Assembly (NCBI GenBank): GCA_964577715.1
Contig: CAZOAA010000003.1
Location: 17,925-81,924, forward strand
Length of the DNA: 64,000 bases
Source: SUP05 sp964577715
GTDB taxonomy: Bacteria; Pseudomonadota; Gammaproteobacteria; PS1; Pseudothioglobaceae
Reading direction: 5' to 3'
Position numbers and translations under genes: made by a program. Under the pieces are notes generated by a model that saw only the letters and a program-made list of their open reading frames with translations, was not told the DNA's origin and searched no databases. Positions 57,273-64,000 of this stretch are shown piece by piece (position 1 is the stretch's first letter; the number at the start of each line of letters is the position of its first letter).

Positions 57273-58240
57273 AAGTACAAATCATTCTTTAAGATAGGAG
57301 AATTTTTATTTATATCTCTTTTAGCCACACATCCAATTATATCCTCGTACATAGATGGAGACAACCCATCTTCAGGTCGTGTAATTTTTATATTTTCTCT
57401 AGATATTTTAGACCCAGACTTTATCAAAATATCTGCATGTAAGGAGCGTCTAAATGAAAAAATTCCCTCTGTATTTGGAGAAAAATCTTCAAAAAGTGCC
57501 TTTTCCACATCTCTGATTTTTCGTACCATTTTAGAAAATTCATTTGGCTTTAAAGAAAACTCGTGGTCAGGACTAAGACCCTTCCCTGTTAAAGTTATGT
57601 GTTTCTCTATAATACGCGCTCCAAGAGCAACAGCAGCCAAACTCATATGAGAATCAAGTGAATGATCAGAAAAACCTATGGGGCACGATAAAATTTTACC
57701 AAGTGCTTGAATATTTTTTAATTTATTTTCTTCAGGTAGAGGAGGGTACTTTGAGATACAGTGCAGAAATGCATAATTTTCTAATTTTTTCTCATTGAAA
57801 TAATTCGATAAACTTATTATCTCATCCAAAGTAGCCAAACCGGTAGAAACAATAATTGGCTTCCCAATTTCTGCAAGACGATCTATCAAGGGCTTATGTG
57901 TGATATTTCCTGATGCAATCTTATACCATTCCACACCTTCTTCTTCCATCCATTCCACTGTAGTCATATTTGTTGCGGTAGAAAGAAAACGAACACCGTA
58001 TCTTCTGCATGCATCAATAATAACTGGATACCATACCTTAGGAATTTCCAAAGGTTTTAATACACGATAACCTTCTGAATTTTTTGGATACATATCATCA
58101 GCCAAAAAGCTTTGAAATTTAACGACATCAACGCCGCAATCTGACGCTACTTTAATCATTTCTATTGCCTTATTTAAATCACCATCATGATTTGAACCAA
58201 TTTCAGCAATTATCAAAGTATGTTTAGGTAAAAATTTCAT
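57269..58240 (-). CDS. neuB: NeuB-family nonulosonic acid synthase (second copy)
   Basis: About 323 residues from the ATG at 58240, whose ATGA overlap with the comB-like stop is the normal coupling; a start five codons upstream is possible. Family segments: IIAEIGSNHDGDLNKAIEMIK, VVKFQSFLADDMY, YKIASGNI, LHCISKYPPLPE, IGFSDHSLDSHMS and ARIIEKHITL. A C-terminal SAF/antifreeze-like piece (IGCVAKRDINKNSPILKNDL) is present. It differs clearly from the first NeuB, so the locus may make two nonulosonic acids or one copy may have a modified substrate. Confidence 0.9.
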   Translation of the reverse strand: MKFLPKHTLIIAEIGSNHDGDLNKAIEMIKVASDCGVDVVKFQSFLADDMYPKNSEGYRVLKPLEIPKVWYPVIIDACRRYGVRFLSTATNMTTVEWMEEEGVEWYKIASGNITHKPLIDRLAEIGKPIIVSTGLATLDEIISLSNYFNEKKLENYAFLHCISKYPPLPEENKLKNIQALGKILSCPIGFSDHSLDSHMSLAAVALGARIIEKHITLTGKGLSPDHEFSLKPNEFSKMVRKIRDVEKALFEDFSPNTEGIFSFRRSLHADILIKSGSKISRENIKITRPEDGLSPSMYEDIIGCVAKRDINKNSPILKNDLYL

Positions 58241-58902
58241 CTTTTTATGTTCCAAAGCTTATTATTGTATTGATCCAACTTTGGAACTACTGTTTTACTA
58301 TTTAGTTTAGTACAATATTCAAGGTCTTTAAATTGCTTTAATTTTCTCAAACGAATCGCGCCTTCACAATTCATCATGCTTCTATAATAATGGCTGAAAT
58401 TCACATACCTACCATTCCAAATCAAATCTAAATATTGAGAACATAGCTCATCTTCTATTGCCACAGTTTCACCTTTAACGCCAACAGCCCAAAAACCAAC
58501 ATCACATTTTTTATGCTTTACTCTCATCTCTTCAATAAGTGCATTTGCATTGGCAAAACTCCCAAAGTACACATCGTGCCTACCACTACAAGCATTAACA
58601 GCCTGAGTCCCTCCAGATGTAGTAAGAACAGTAGTCTTTCCATGTAAATTATAATTTTCTAAAATTGGAGAATTATCACCATCAAAACCTTTTAATTTAA
58701 CCCCATTCCTCTCTCCAAAAATCAACCAATTTTTATTTTTATTTTTTAAAAAAAATGACTCTCTCATATCAGACACAGGTATTACTCTTTTGGCGCCCTT
58801 TTCAAGCATCTCAATAATGGTATTGCTAGACCTAAAAACATCAACAATAACCACAACTTTAGGAAGTATTTCAACGTCCTTTAGTAGGCTAAAAACAGAC
58901 AT
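58237..58902 (-). CDS. comB: 2-phosphosulfolactate phosphatase (ComB family)
   Basis: Releases (R)-sulfolactate from 2-phosphosulfolactate. 221 residues with ComB landmarks in order: VDVFRSSNTIIEML (D21), FGERNG (63-67), GFDGDNSP (72-79), TTSGGT (94-99, TTNGT in other members) and AIEDELCSQY (E150-D151). Length fits the family (about 230). It overlaps the ATP-grasp stop by one base (TAATG) and the second neuB by 4, so it is made with them. ComB is best known from archaeal coenzyme M synthesis. Confidence 0.87.
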   Translation of the reverse strand: MSVFSLLKDVEILPKVVVIVDVFRSSNTIIEMLEKGAKRVIPVSDMRESFFLKNKNKNWLIFGERNGVKLKGFDGDNSPILENYNLHGKTTVLTTSGGTQAVNACSGRHDVYFGSFANANALIEEMRVKHKKCDVGFWAVGVKGETVAIEDELCSQYLDLIWNGRYVNFSHYYRSMMNCEGAIRLRKLKQFKDLEYCTKLNSKTVVPKLDQYNNKLWNIKR

Positions 58903-59954
58903 TAACTGATAATTTTAGTATTTACAATATCATCATAATTAACAATGACATCTGAACGTATTTTTAAAGATGCCAATCCATTTTTTGGATGTTTAATAGG
59001 TTTAACATTCTTTCCTTCAACTATATCAATAAATAAGTCAGTAATATTAATTCCTGATTTTACAATATTCATATCTTGTGCAGCTGTTCTACCTCCATTA
59101 ACTTCGATCAAATATGGCGTATCATCACTCGATACAATTATCTCTACATTGTTGAACCCAGGAAAAAGATTCATCGCTGTAATGGCCGAAAGTGCCTGAT
59201 TTATGACATTTTCCTTAAAGTCTATAACCGCCGCATTTGTAGTACTCTTAATCATTCTATTTTCAAATTTACGACGAGATATGGCATAAATTGGAATATT
59301 TTTATCGCTATGCAATGAAGATACATTAAACTCCGTTCCTTTAATGTATTCTTGTAACAAGAATTTCATTCCTATTTTTGAAGCAATAGATTGAGAGTTT
59401 TGAATAGCCTTTCTTAACTTATCTATATCATCTACAATATCAATATAGCGGCCGCCACGCGAATTTGAACCTTTAACAACAACAACGCCACCAAAATTAT
59501 TAAAAACCTCATCTATATTATCAACATTATGAAGTAATACAGTTTTTGGCATTTGGATATTGGACCTTTTAAGCAACTTATATGTATTCAACTTGCTCCA
59601 AGCATTATTTAAAGACAACTCAGAAGGCAATAATAATTTGCATCCTTCAGCAGCTATTAAATGCTTATATTTAGCAATAATTGGCATCTCTTCATCAAGG
59701 CCAGAGTAATAATAGTCAATATTTTCAAGTTTAACTAGTTTAATGATTGCTGAAATAAAGTTTTTATCAGTGCAAAGAGGGATCTGGTAACACTCATCAA
59801 CATATTCCAAAAACATATTCCCAGATGCAGGATTAGAGTCTGCCATTATCAAACGAGCTTTATACTTTTTAGAGTTCTTTAAAGAATAAGCTAAAGCTAG
59901 AATTCCTGGCCCCCCACCAGGAGTCAAAAGAAAGGTTACATTTTTTTTCTGCAT
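58902..59954 (-). CDS. ATP-grasp ligase
   Basis: 350 residues. An N-terminal Rossmann-like domain (FLLTPGGGPGILALAYSL, VDECYQIPL) precedes the ATP-grasp region: NNAWSKLNTYKLLKRSNIQMPKTV, VVVVKGSNSRGGRYIDI (phosphate loop), FLLQEYIKGTEFNVSSL and the metal site NNVEIIVSSDDTPYLIEVNGGRTAAQD. This is the carbamoyl-phosphate-synthetase-like subgroup, which joins a carboxylate to an amine with ATP. It stands between comB and comA, so sulfolactate is the natural candidate carboxylate (inference). Confidence 0.88.
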   Translation of the reverse strand: MQKKNVTFLLTPGGGPGILALAYSLKNSKKYKARLIMADSNPASGNMFLEYVDECYQIPLCTDKNFISAIIKLVKLENIDYYYSGLDEEMPIIAKYKHLIAAEGCKLLLPSELSLNNAWSKLNTYKLLKRSNIQMPKTVLLHNVDNIDEVFNNFGGVVVVKGSNSRGGRYIDIVDDIDKLRKAIQNSQSIASKIGMKFLLQEYIKGTEFNVSSLHSDKNIPIYAISRRKFENRMIKSTTNAAVIDFKENVINQALSAITAMNLFPGFNNVEIIVSSDDTPYLIEVNGGRTAAQDMNIVKSGINITDLFIDIVEGKNVKPIKHPKNGLASLKIRSDVIVNYDDIVNTKIIS

Positions 59955-59975
59955 AAATATATTGAAAAATTATGT

Positions 59976-60770
59976 TTAAACATGAAAATGTCTAACTGTA
60001 TCGCCACGCAATCCTAGTCTTAGTGTTTCCAAGTTATATACTTCATTGGGCGGTATGTTTCCTAAATTCACATTAGTCCCAAATCTTTCGATAAATAAAG
60101 TCATTTGACGCTTATGTGGAGCCTCTAGTATTATATCCTCAATACCAACTCCTGCCTCCAAAACACTTTGTATTATATCGTCTTTAAGGCTTCCATCTTC
60201 TCTGTAGATTCCAGCACTTGCATCTGCACGACCCTCCAAGATAACCTTCCATGCACCTGATTCAAAATCAGATTTTACAGATTTAGCCCACTCTTCTCCG
60301 GAGGATTGGGCATTGATATCTTTACTTCCAACTTCAGATAATACGGTAAACCCGTTTAAAGCAAAAAACTCAACCATTTTTTGCTTATCTCTTTCAGAAA
60401 TTGGCAATGATCCATTTGAAATCTCAACCATATTCACACCCAAATCGTTCAACCAGTGTGCATACTCTTTATACTTATTCTTAAAAAATAAAATTTCAAA
60501 CATCATTCCACCAAAACAAACATCAATATTGTATTTTTTCAATAATTTAATTTTTCCCTCAAGAGGTTTAAATATATAAGGCGATGCCCACCCAAGTTTA
60601 ACAATATCAATAAAAGAACTTGCAGAGCATAAAATATCTTCAATTTGATTCATACTCATGCCATTATCAACCAAATTGGTCAATCCAGTTTTTCTTGGCT
60701 TATGTTCCCTTAAAGGCAAATCTATAAAAGGTTTTCTAACAAGTGACATAATATTTTTCGGGGCTGACAC
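59976..60770 (-). CDS. comA: Phosphosulfolactate synthase (ComA family)
   Basis: Adds sulfite to PEP to form (R)-phosphosulfolactate, the first step of coenzyme M synthesis in archaea. 264 residues, TIM-barrel. Family landmarks: RKPFIDLPLREHKPRKTGLT (R13-T31), DIVKLGWASPY (K58), VEISNGSLPI, SEVGSKD (148-151), VILEGRADASAGIY (177-189) and EAPHKRQMTLFIERFGTNVNLGNI. Length matches the family (about 250-270). No other CoM genes (comC, comD/E) were recognised here, apart from the hydroxyacid dehydrogenase at 53.5 kb. Confidence 0.88.
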   Translation of the reverse strand: MSAPKNIMSLVRKPFIDLPLREHKPRKTGLTNLVDNGMSMNQIEDILCSASSFIDIVKLGWASPYIFKPLEGKIKLLKKYNIDVCFGGMMFEILFFKNKYKEYAHWLNDLGVNMVEISNGSLPISERDKQKMVEFFALNGFTVLSEVGSKDINAQSSGEEWAKSVKSDFESGAWKVILEGRADASAGIYREDGSLKDDIIQSVLEAGVGIEDIILEAPHKRQMTLFIERFGTNVNLGNIPPNEVYNLETLRLGLRGDTVRHFHV

Positions 60771-60872
60771 CTAATAACCCTCTTTAAGCAGACTTTTTAA
60801 GTCTACCAATAGCTTACTTGGTGTACTAAAAAATTACCCTATGTTGCAAAAAATTACATATAAAACCTAATT

Positions 60873-61667
60873 TCAAGGGTAATCATAATCAAGTTTATTT
60901 TTTTTTAACTCTAAAAATAATTCTTGATTACTTTTACTATAATATTTTTTCAATTGGTCATTATACCTTTCAGTTTGATAAAAATTAACATCTCTTCCTA
61001 AGAAAAAAACAACAATCTTATTAACGATGGATGCCAAATAAATAACAAGCACTCTACTGGCCCTATGCATAATTTTTGGTGTAAAAGTATCGCAATAAGA
61101 GGAGTTAAATATCCTATTTACAGTTTTCATAAAAAAAATATGAAAGTCGGATGGCGAGGCATTAGAATGATAACTGTCCAATTTAAGCTTTGAATTTATT
61201 CCAATAAATTTCTGAATACTGGCAAGAGTAAAAAATTTATCTTTTTTCAAATCTTCTAATAAAACAACCTTAACTTTAGGAAATTTTTCCATATACGCTT
61301 TATAAAGCTTCTCATACTGAAATTTACCATTTTTTAGTGCTGATTTCACATAATAATCAAACGATTCACTCCCGCCTGATTTCACATATAGCCAATATGC
61401 TGACCCCAACATGGTTTTTTGAGACCTTATTGTTATCAGTATATTAGCATTAGGATTGATTTTATAAATTTTATCTATATTGTCAAATGAGTCACCCTTT
61501 ATAATATCCCCTGAAAGACCTTCAGAACTAACAATTAAGCCTCCCAATCCAAATTGAGGGAACACTTCTTTCTGAAAATATGTTGTTGCTGTTTTGTGAT
61601 AACCAATGTGGACAACTTTAGCGTTAACTATATCTTTCCAGATTTTGTGTTTATTAAAATCATTCAT
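60873..61667 (-). CDS. P-loop sulfotransferase-like protein
   Basis: 264 residues. The opening VVHIGYHKTATTYFQ (about 18-31) is the 5'-phosphosulfate (PAPS) binding loop of the sulfotransferase family, and NANILITIRSQKTMLGSAYW is the 3'-phosphate part. It would sulfate a sugar hydroxyl. The C-terminal half is less conserved. It sits after a 102-base gap upstream of comA and just downstream of the IS1595-like remnant. Sulfate transfer adds to the sulfonate chemistry suggested by comA/comB. Confidence 0.82.
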   Translation of the reverse strand: MNDFNKHKIWKDIVNAKVVHIGYHKTATTYFQKEVFPQFGLGGLIVSSEGLSGDIIKGDSFDNIDKIYKINPNANILITIRSQKTMLGSAYWLYVKSGGSESFDYYVKSALKNGKFQYEKLYKAYMEKFPKVKVVLLEDLKKDKFFTLASIQKFIGINSKLKLDSYHSNASPSDFHIFFMKTVNRIFNSSYCDTFTPKIMHRASRVLVIYLASIVNKIVVFFLGRDVNFYQTERYNDQLKKYYSKSNQELFLELKKNKLDYDYP

Positions 61668-61994
61668 TTAATATTAATACTTCCATATTTGCATATATTA
61701 TAGTACATATTTACCACCCCAAAAATTAACGCTCAATAAAAGTAGAATTTTCTTATAATAAAAATGGTTCATGACTAGTTAAGCGGATCTTTTCTAAACT
61801 CAGAAAGAAAAATTTGTAAAGATTCTGCTTGCGATTATGGTACATTCGCATCAAACCAATAAATATGTGCCAATAAAGTATAAAATTAAATCAGAAGAAA
61901 GCGAGAATCGCTTAGATGCTCCATATAAGGAATTTTAAAAAGTTGTCAGAGGTTTTGGGGCGGTAAATATCTCAAGCATTTGTATCACTAAAAT
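61668..61994. other. Gene-free stretch holding an IS1595-like remnant
   Basis: The stretch between the sulfotransferase-like gene and the pseG-like gene. Apart from the element at 61707-61970 (listed separately) nothing coding is seen. Confidence 0.7.
61707..61970 (-). mobile_element. 264-base IS1595-type remnant (MITE-like) with terminal inverted repeats
   Basis: The ends are ATATTTACCACCCCAAAA at 61707-61724 and its inverse with one mismatch at 61953-61970, 18-base terminal repeats. Inside, on the minus strand, a piece resembling the transposase C terminus can be read with one frameshift: HNRKQNLYKFF, then SEFRKDPLN ending at the stop at 61775-61777. This is the tail expected of an IS1595-family transposase. 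The element is therefore an internally deleted copy. No target duplication was established. Confidence 0.75.
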
Positions 61995-63506
61995 CTATTT
62001 TAGCAATACATCTTTAGAAGGAAATTTATACCAAGACCCTCTATAATGAATAAAGCCTGCACTTGTAAAAGCCTTTACAGATGCCAAATTATTAGGATTA
62101 ATTTCTGCCAGCAAATCTTTTCCAGATGATATTTTTTTCAACAACTCAAGTGCCAATGACGCAATACCAAGTCCTTGATATTTTTGGTCTAGCAAAATAG
62201 AAACATCTATTTCATTGTCTTTATAGCAAAGATTTAACAACCCTACCGAACTATTATCAAATGTAATGATTAGTAATAACGAATTAGCATCATTCAACTT
62301 ACTATCAATCCAATTATTATGTTCCTTAATATTAGGAGTACTTGTATTTCTAAAATACTTTCTCATTCCTGGTGAGCATTGCCACCTAAAAACAGTCATT
62401 CCATCTTTTTTTTCCATTAAACGAAAACATATTGGTAACTTTTCTTTAGTATAAATACAATCCAAAATTCCAAAAAAAATTCTTCTAACGCCATATCCAT
62501 CACATATTTTTCTAGATGTTTTGCCAATATTCCTTATTCGATCTAAATTTTCATTCAAATCAGATAAAGCATTGGAAATAACTTTTTTATTTATCTTTTT
62601 GTAATGACCAAGATACACAATTAATCCTTTTTTAGATAAATTATTGATATTTTTTTCCTGATTTTTTGCTGTTTTTATCACTAACGCAGGTACTCCTATA
62701 CAGAGACACTCCCAGATGGTAGTTCCTCCTGCTATAATCGCCATATCGGATTGAGATATCAAATATGCTATATTTCTTACATTAACCAATAATTTAATAC
62801 GAATATTGTTTATTTTTTGTATTTTTCTTTGAATAGTATCTACGTTTTTAACCCCCTTACCAAGAACAATTGTTAGTTCTGTTTTGATACCTGAGTCAAT
62901 AACACCATCAAGGGCCACCATAGACATGAACTTTGAATCATTATTACCAAATAGGATGATAATATTTTTAATAGAGTCATCGTTATTATTAAGTCTGTTT
63001 ATAAATTGTGCACGTTCTATGTGAAAATCACGGCGAAGAATGACGAACTCCGATCCCAACATAAGACTGCACTTTTTTGGAACCAAAAACTGGTAATCTT
63101 TTTTATTTCTCAAAAATGTTTGATCTATCAATATATCAGCATCATGTTTTCTATTTGCTAAATCATCAATAACTATAATCGTATTTGTACACTCTCTAAA
63201 TTTACTCTCAATATCAATATCAATATCATAATGATCAAATATTACAAGATTAATTTCTCTTCCTAAATTTAAAACTATTAACTCTATATCATCGTCAATA
63301 CTGCCGCCTATCTCAATAATACCGACATTACTCTCCAGTAAAATTGGGGTAGTCTTAAAGCTATCTTTTTCACACGCAAAAAAACATTTCCAGCCAAACT
63401 TTTTAAAAGTATCAGCTAAAGCAAGGCATCGTACAACGTGCCCTCCCCCAATACGTGACGAAGAATCAGTACGAAACAAGACTGTTGGATTTTTATCTGT
63501 ATTCAT
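61995..63506 (-). CDS. pseG: PseG-like UDP-sugar hydrolase fused to a GNAT acetyltransferase
   Basis: 503 residues. About 1-345 match PseG: FRTDSSSRIGGGHVVRCLALADTF (the GGGH loop), IVIDDLANRKHDADILIDQTF, IIILFGNNDSKFM, and SDMAIIAGGTTIWECLCIGVPALVIKTAKNQ. PseG removes UDP from UDP-2,4-diacetamido-2,4,6-trideoxy-L-altrose in pseudaminic acid synthesis. About 350-503 form a GNAT domain (LLLIITFDNSSVGLLNL, YQGLGIASLALELL, NPNNLASVKAFTSAGF), corresponding to PseH. Fusion places two adjacent pathway steps in one protein. The remaining pathway genes may lie beyond the right edge. Confidence 0.9.
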   Translation of the reverse strand: MNTDKNPTVLFRTDSSSRIGGGHVVRCLALADTFKKFGWKCFFACEKDSFKTTPILLESNVGIIEIGGSIDDDIELIVLNLGREINLVIFDHYDIDIDIESKFRECTNTIIVIDDLANRKHDADILIDQTFLRNKKDYQFLVPKKCSLMLGSEFVILRRDFHIERAQFINRLNNNDDSIKNIIILFGNNDSKFMSMVALDGVIDSGIKTELTIVLGKGVKNVDTIQRKIQKINNIRIKLLVNVRNIAYLISQSDMAIIAGGTTIWECLCIGVPALVIKTAKNQEKNINNLSKKGLIVYLGHYKKINKKVISNALSDLNENLDRIRNIGKTSRKICDGYGVRRIFFGILDCIYTKEKLPICFRLMEKKDGMTVFRWQCSPGMRKYFRNTSTPNIKEHNNWIDSKLNDANSLLLIITFDNSSVGLLNLCYKDNEIDVSILLDQKYQGLGIASLALELLKKISSGKDLLAEINPNNLASVKAFTSAGFIHYRGSWYKFPSKDVLLK

Positions 63507-63614
63507 ATAACAGTATCTATTAAATTATGGGTCAAGATAAATTAAAGGATCATCTCTAAATATTTTAAGCAAATTTTGATGCATATAGCTGTTAAATATT
63601 TGTTAATACTCGGT

Positions 63615-63758
63615 CTAGATATTTTTGTTAAATGAGGGATTTGCACCACAAGGGTATAAGCAAGTTGCACTCAAATCCTCAGAAAACAACAAAATTATTT
63701 GTCTAAATTTAGCCTCAGAAATACGTGAACGAATCACATACTTGTTTTTCATTGGCAT
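63615..63758 (-). pseudogene. IS1595-family transposase, N-terminal fragment
   Basis: A 47-residue minus-strand reading frame begins MPMKNKYVIRSRISEAKF and continues RQIILLFSEDLSAT, the typical N-terminal helices of IS1595 transposases. After about residue 33 it loses resemblance and stops. The rest of the transposase is missing. A C-terminal piece of the same family lies 1.7 kb away at 61.7-61.97 kb. Confidence 0.65.
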
Positions 63759-63856
63759 AGCAAAATATTATCATGTTTTTATGCCTCTAAAGTTGTCTAG
63801 ATCCTAAATTATTATTAAAACTTGATTCTAAAAATAACATTCAGAGCCTACGCCTT

Positions 63857-64000
63857 TCAATTACGAACTTGAAATATTGGTTCAATAGCAGGAACCGGAA
63901 GATTTTTTATTAACATGCCAGTAGAAAGCTCTTCAGATATTTTTGAAAATACTAAATCATAAGAACGAAGAATTGACAATACGTCATTTTCACTATGTGA
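63857..64000 (-). CDS. C-terminal 47 codons of an unrecognised gene, cut by the window edge
   Basis: An open frame runs in from the right edge on the minus strand and stops at 63857-63859. The visible end includes ENDVLSILRSYDLVFSKISE and ends with PAIEPIFQVRN. I do not recognise the family. Same direction as the whole glycan locus, so it is probably its next gene. Confidence 0.5.
   Translation of the reverse strand, partial: SHSENDVLSILRSYDLVFSKISEELSTGMLIKNLPVPAIEPIFQVRN

Larger units (their letters stand above)
63507..64000. other. Right-end stretch with a transposase fragment and the end of another gene
   Basis: About 490 bases containing an IS1595-type transposase N-terminal fragment and the C-terminal end of a gene that enters from the right edge, both listed separately. 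A plus-strand 60-codon ORF at 63625-63807 is antisense to the fragment and is not considered a gene. Confidence 0.6.

Noticed and set aside
60755..60775. cggggctgacacc as a fourth REP-like palindrome
   Set aside because: It does not form the GGGGTCAGACCC palindrome and has no extended stem.
63625..63807. Plus-strand 60-codon ORF
   Set aside because: It is antisense to the IS1595 transposase fragment and has no family match.

Overview
This is an AT-rich chromosomal segment of a gammaproteobacterium. The housekeeping genes (alaS, yciO/rnm, glmS, and a complete ADP-heptose set for LPS core) fit a Gram-negative bacterium. Low GC and the overall gene style make a marine sulfur-oxidiser of the SUP05/Thioglobus type a reasonable but unproven guess. 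No tRNA, rRNA or CRISPR array was seen.

Layout. Positions 1-4 kb hold alaS (cut at the left edge), a YciO-family protein and an RNase AM-type PHP phosphatase on the minus strand. Positions 4.1-9.5 kb hold glmS and then a tight gmhB-hldD-hldE-gmhA operon on the plus strand. Positions 9.5-12 kb hold a WbpM/PglF-type sugar dehydratase and a PglC-type phosphoglycosyl transferase (minus). Positions 12-17.3 kb hold a histidine kinase, a response regulator with a RelE/ParE-like C-terminal domain, an STT3/PglB oligosaccharyltransferase and a SapC-family protein (plus). Positions 17.6-21.9 kb hold a lipoprotein hydrolase and a large autotransporter whose passenger is packed with N-X-S/T sequons. From 22 kb to the right edge every gene is on the minus strand. 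This stretch is a surface-glycan locus with a RAYT-like transposase, glycosyltransferases, a flippase-like ABC transporter, sugar methyltransferases, radical SAM enzymes, a carbamoyltransferase, two asparagine-synthetase-type proteins, a CMP-Kdo-synthetase-like module and a nonulosonic-acid module.

How it may work together. The dehydratase, the PglC-like transferase, a WbpV-like reductase, GT4 transferases, a PglK-like ABC protein and PglB form most of the parts list for N-linked protein glycosylation, which is uncommon in gammaproteobacteria. No Wzx or Wzy was recognised in the window. The adjacent sequon-rich autotransporter is an attractive acceptor candidate (inference).

The most unusual part is 51.7-60.8 kb. 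Two NeuB-type synthases, NeuA and a PIG-L deacetylase lie in one gene run with phosphosulfolactate synthase (ComA), 2-phosphosulfolactate phosphatase (ComB) and an ATP-grasp ligase between them. This suggests that sulfolactate is made from sulfite and PEP and joined by an amide bond to an amino sugar, a glycan modification I do not know to be described. Mobile DNA includes REP-like palindromes lying in the 3' ends of three consecutive genes and remnants of an IS1595-type element on both sides of the pseG-like gene. Two simple repeats (AT)9 and (AACT)6 sit where length changes could alter expression.
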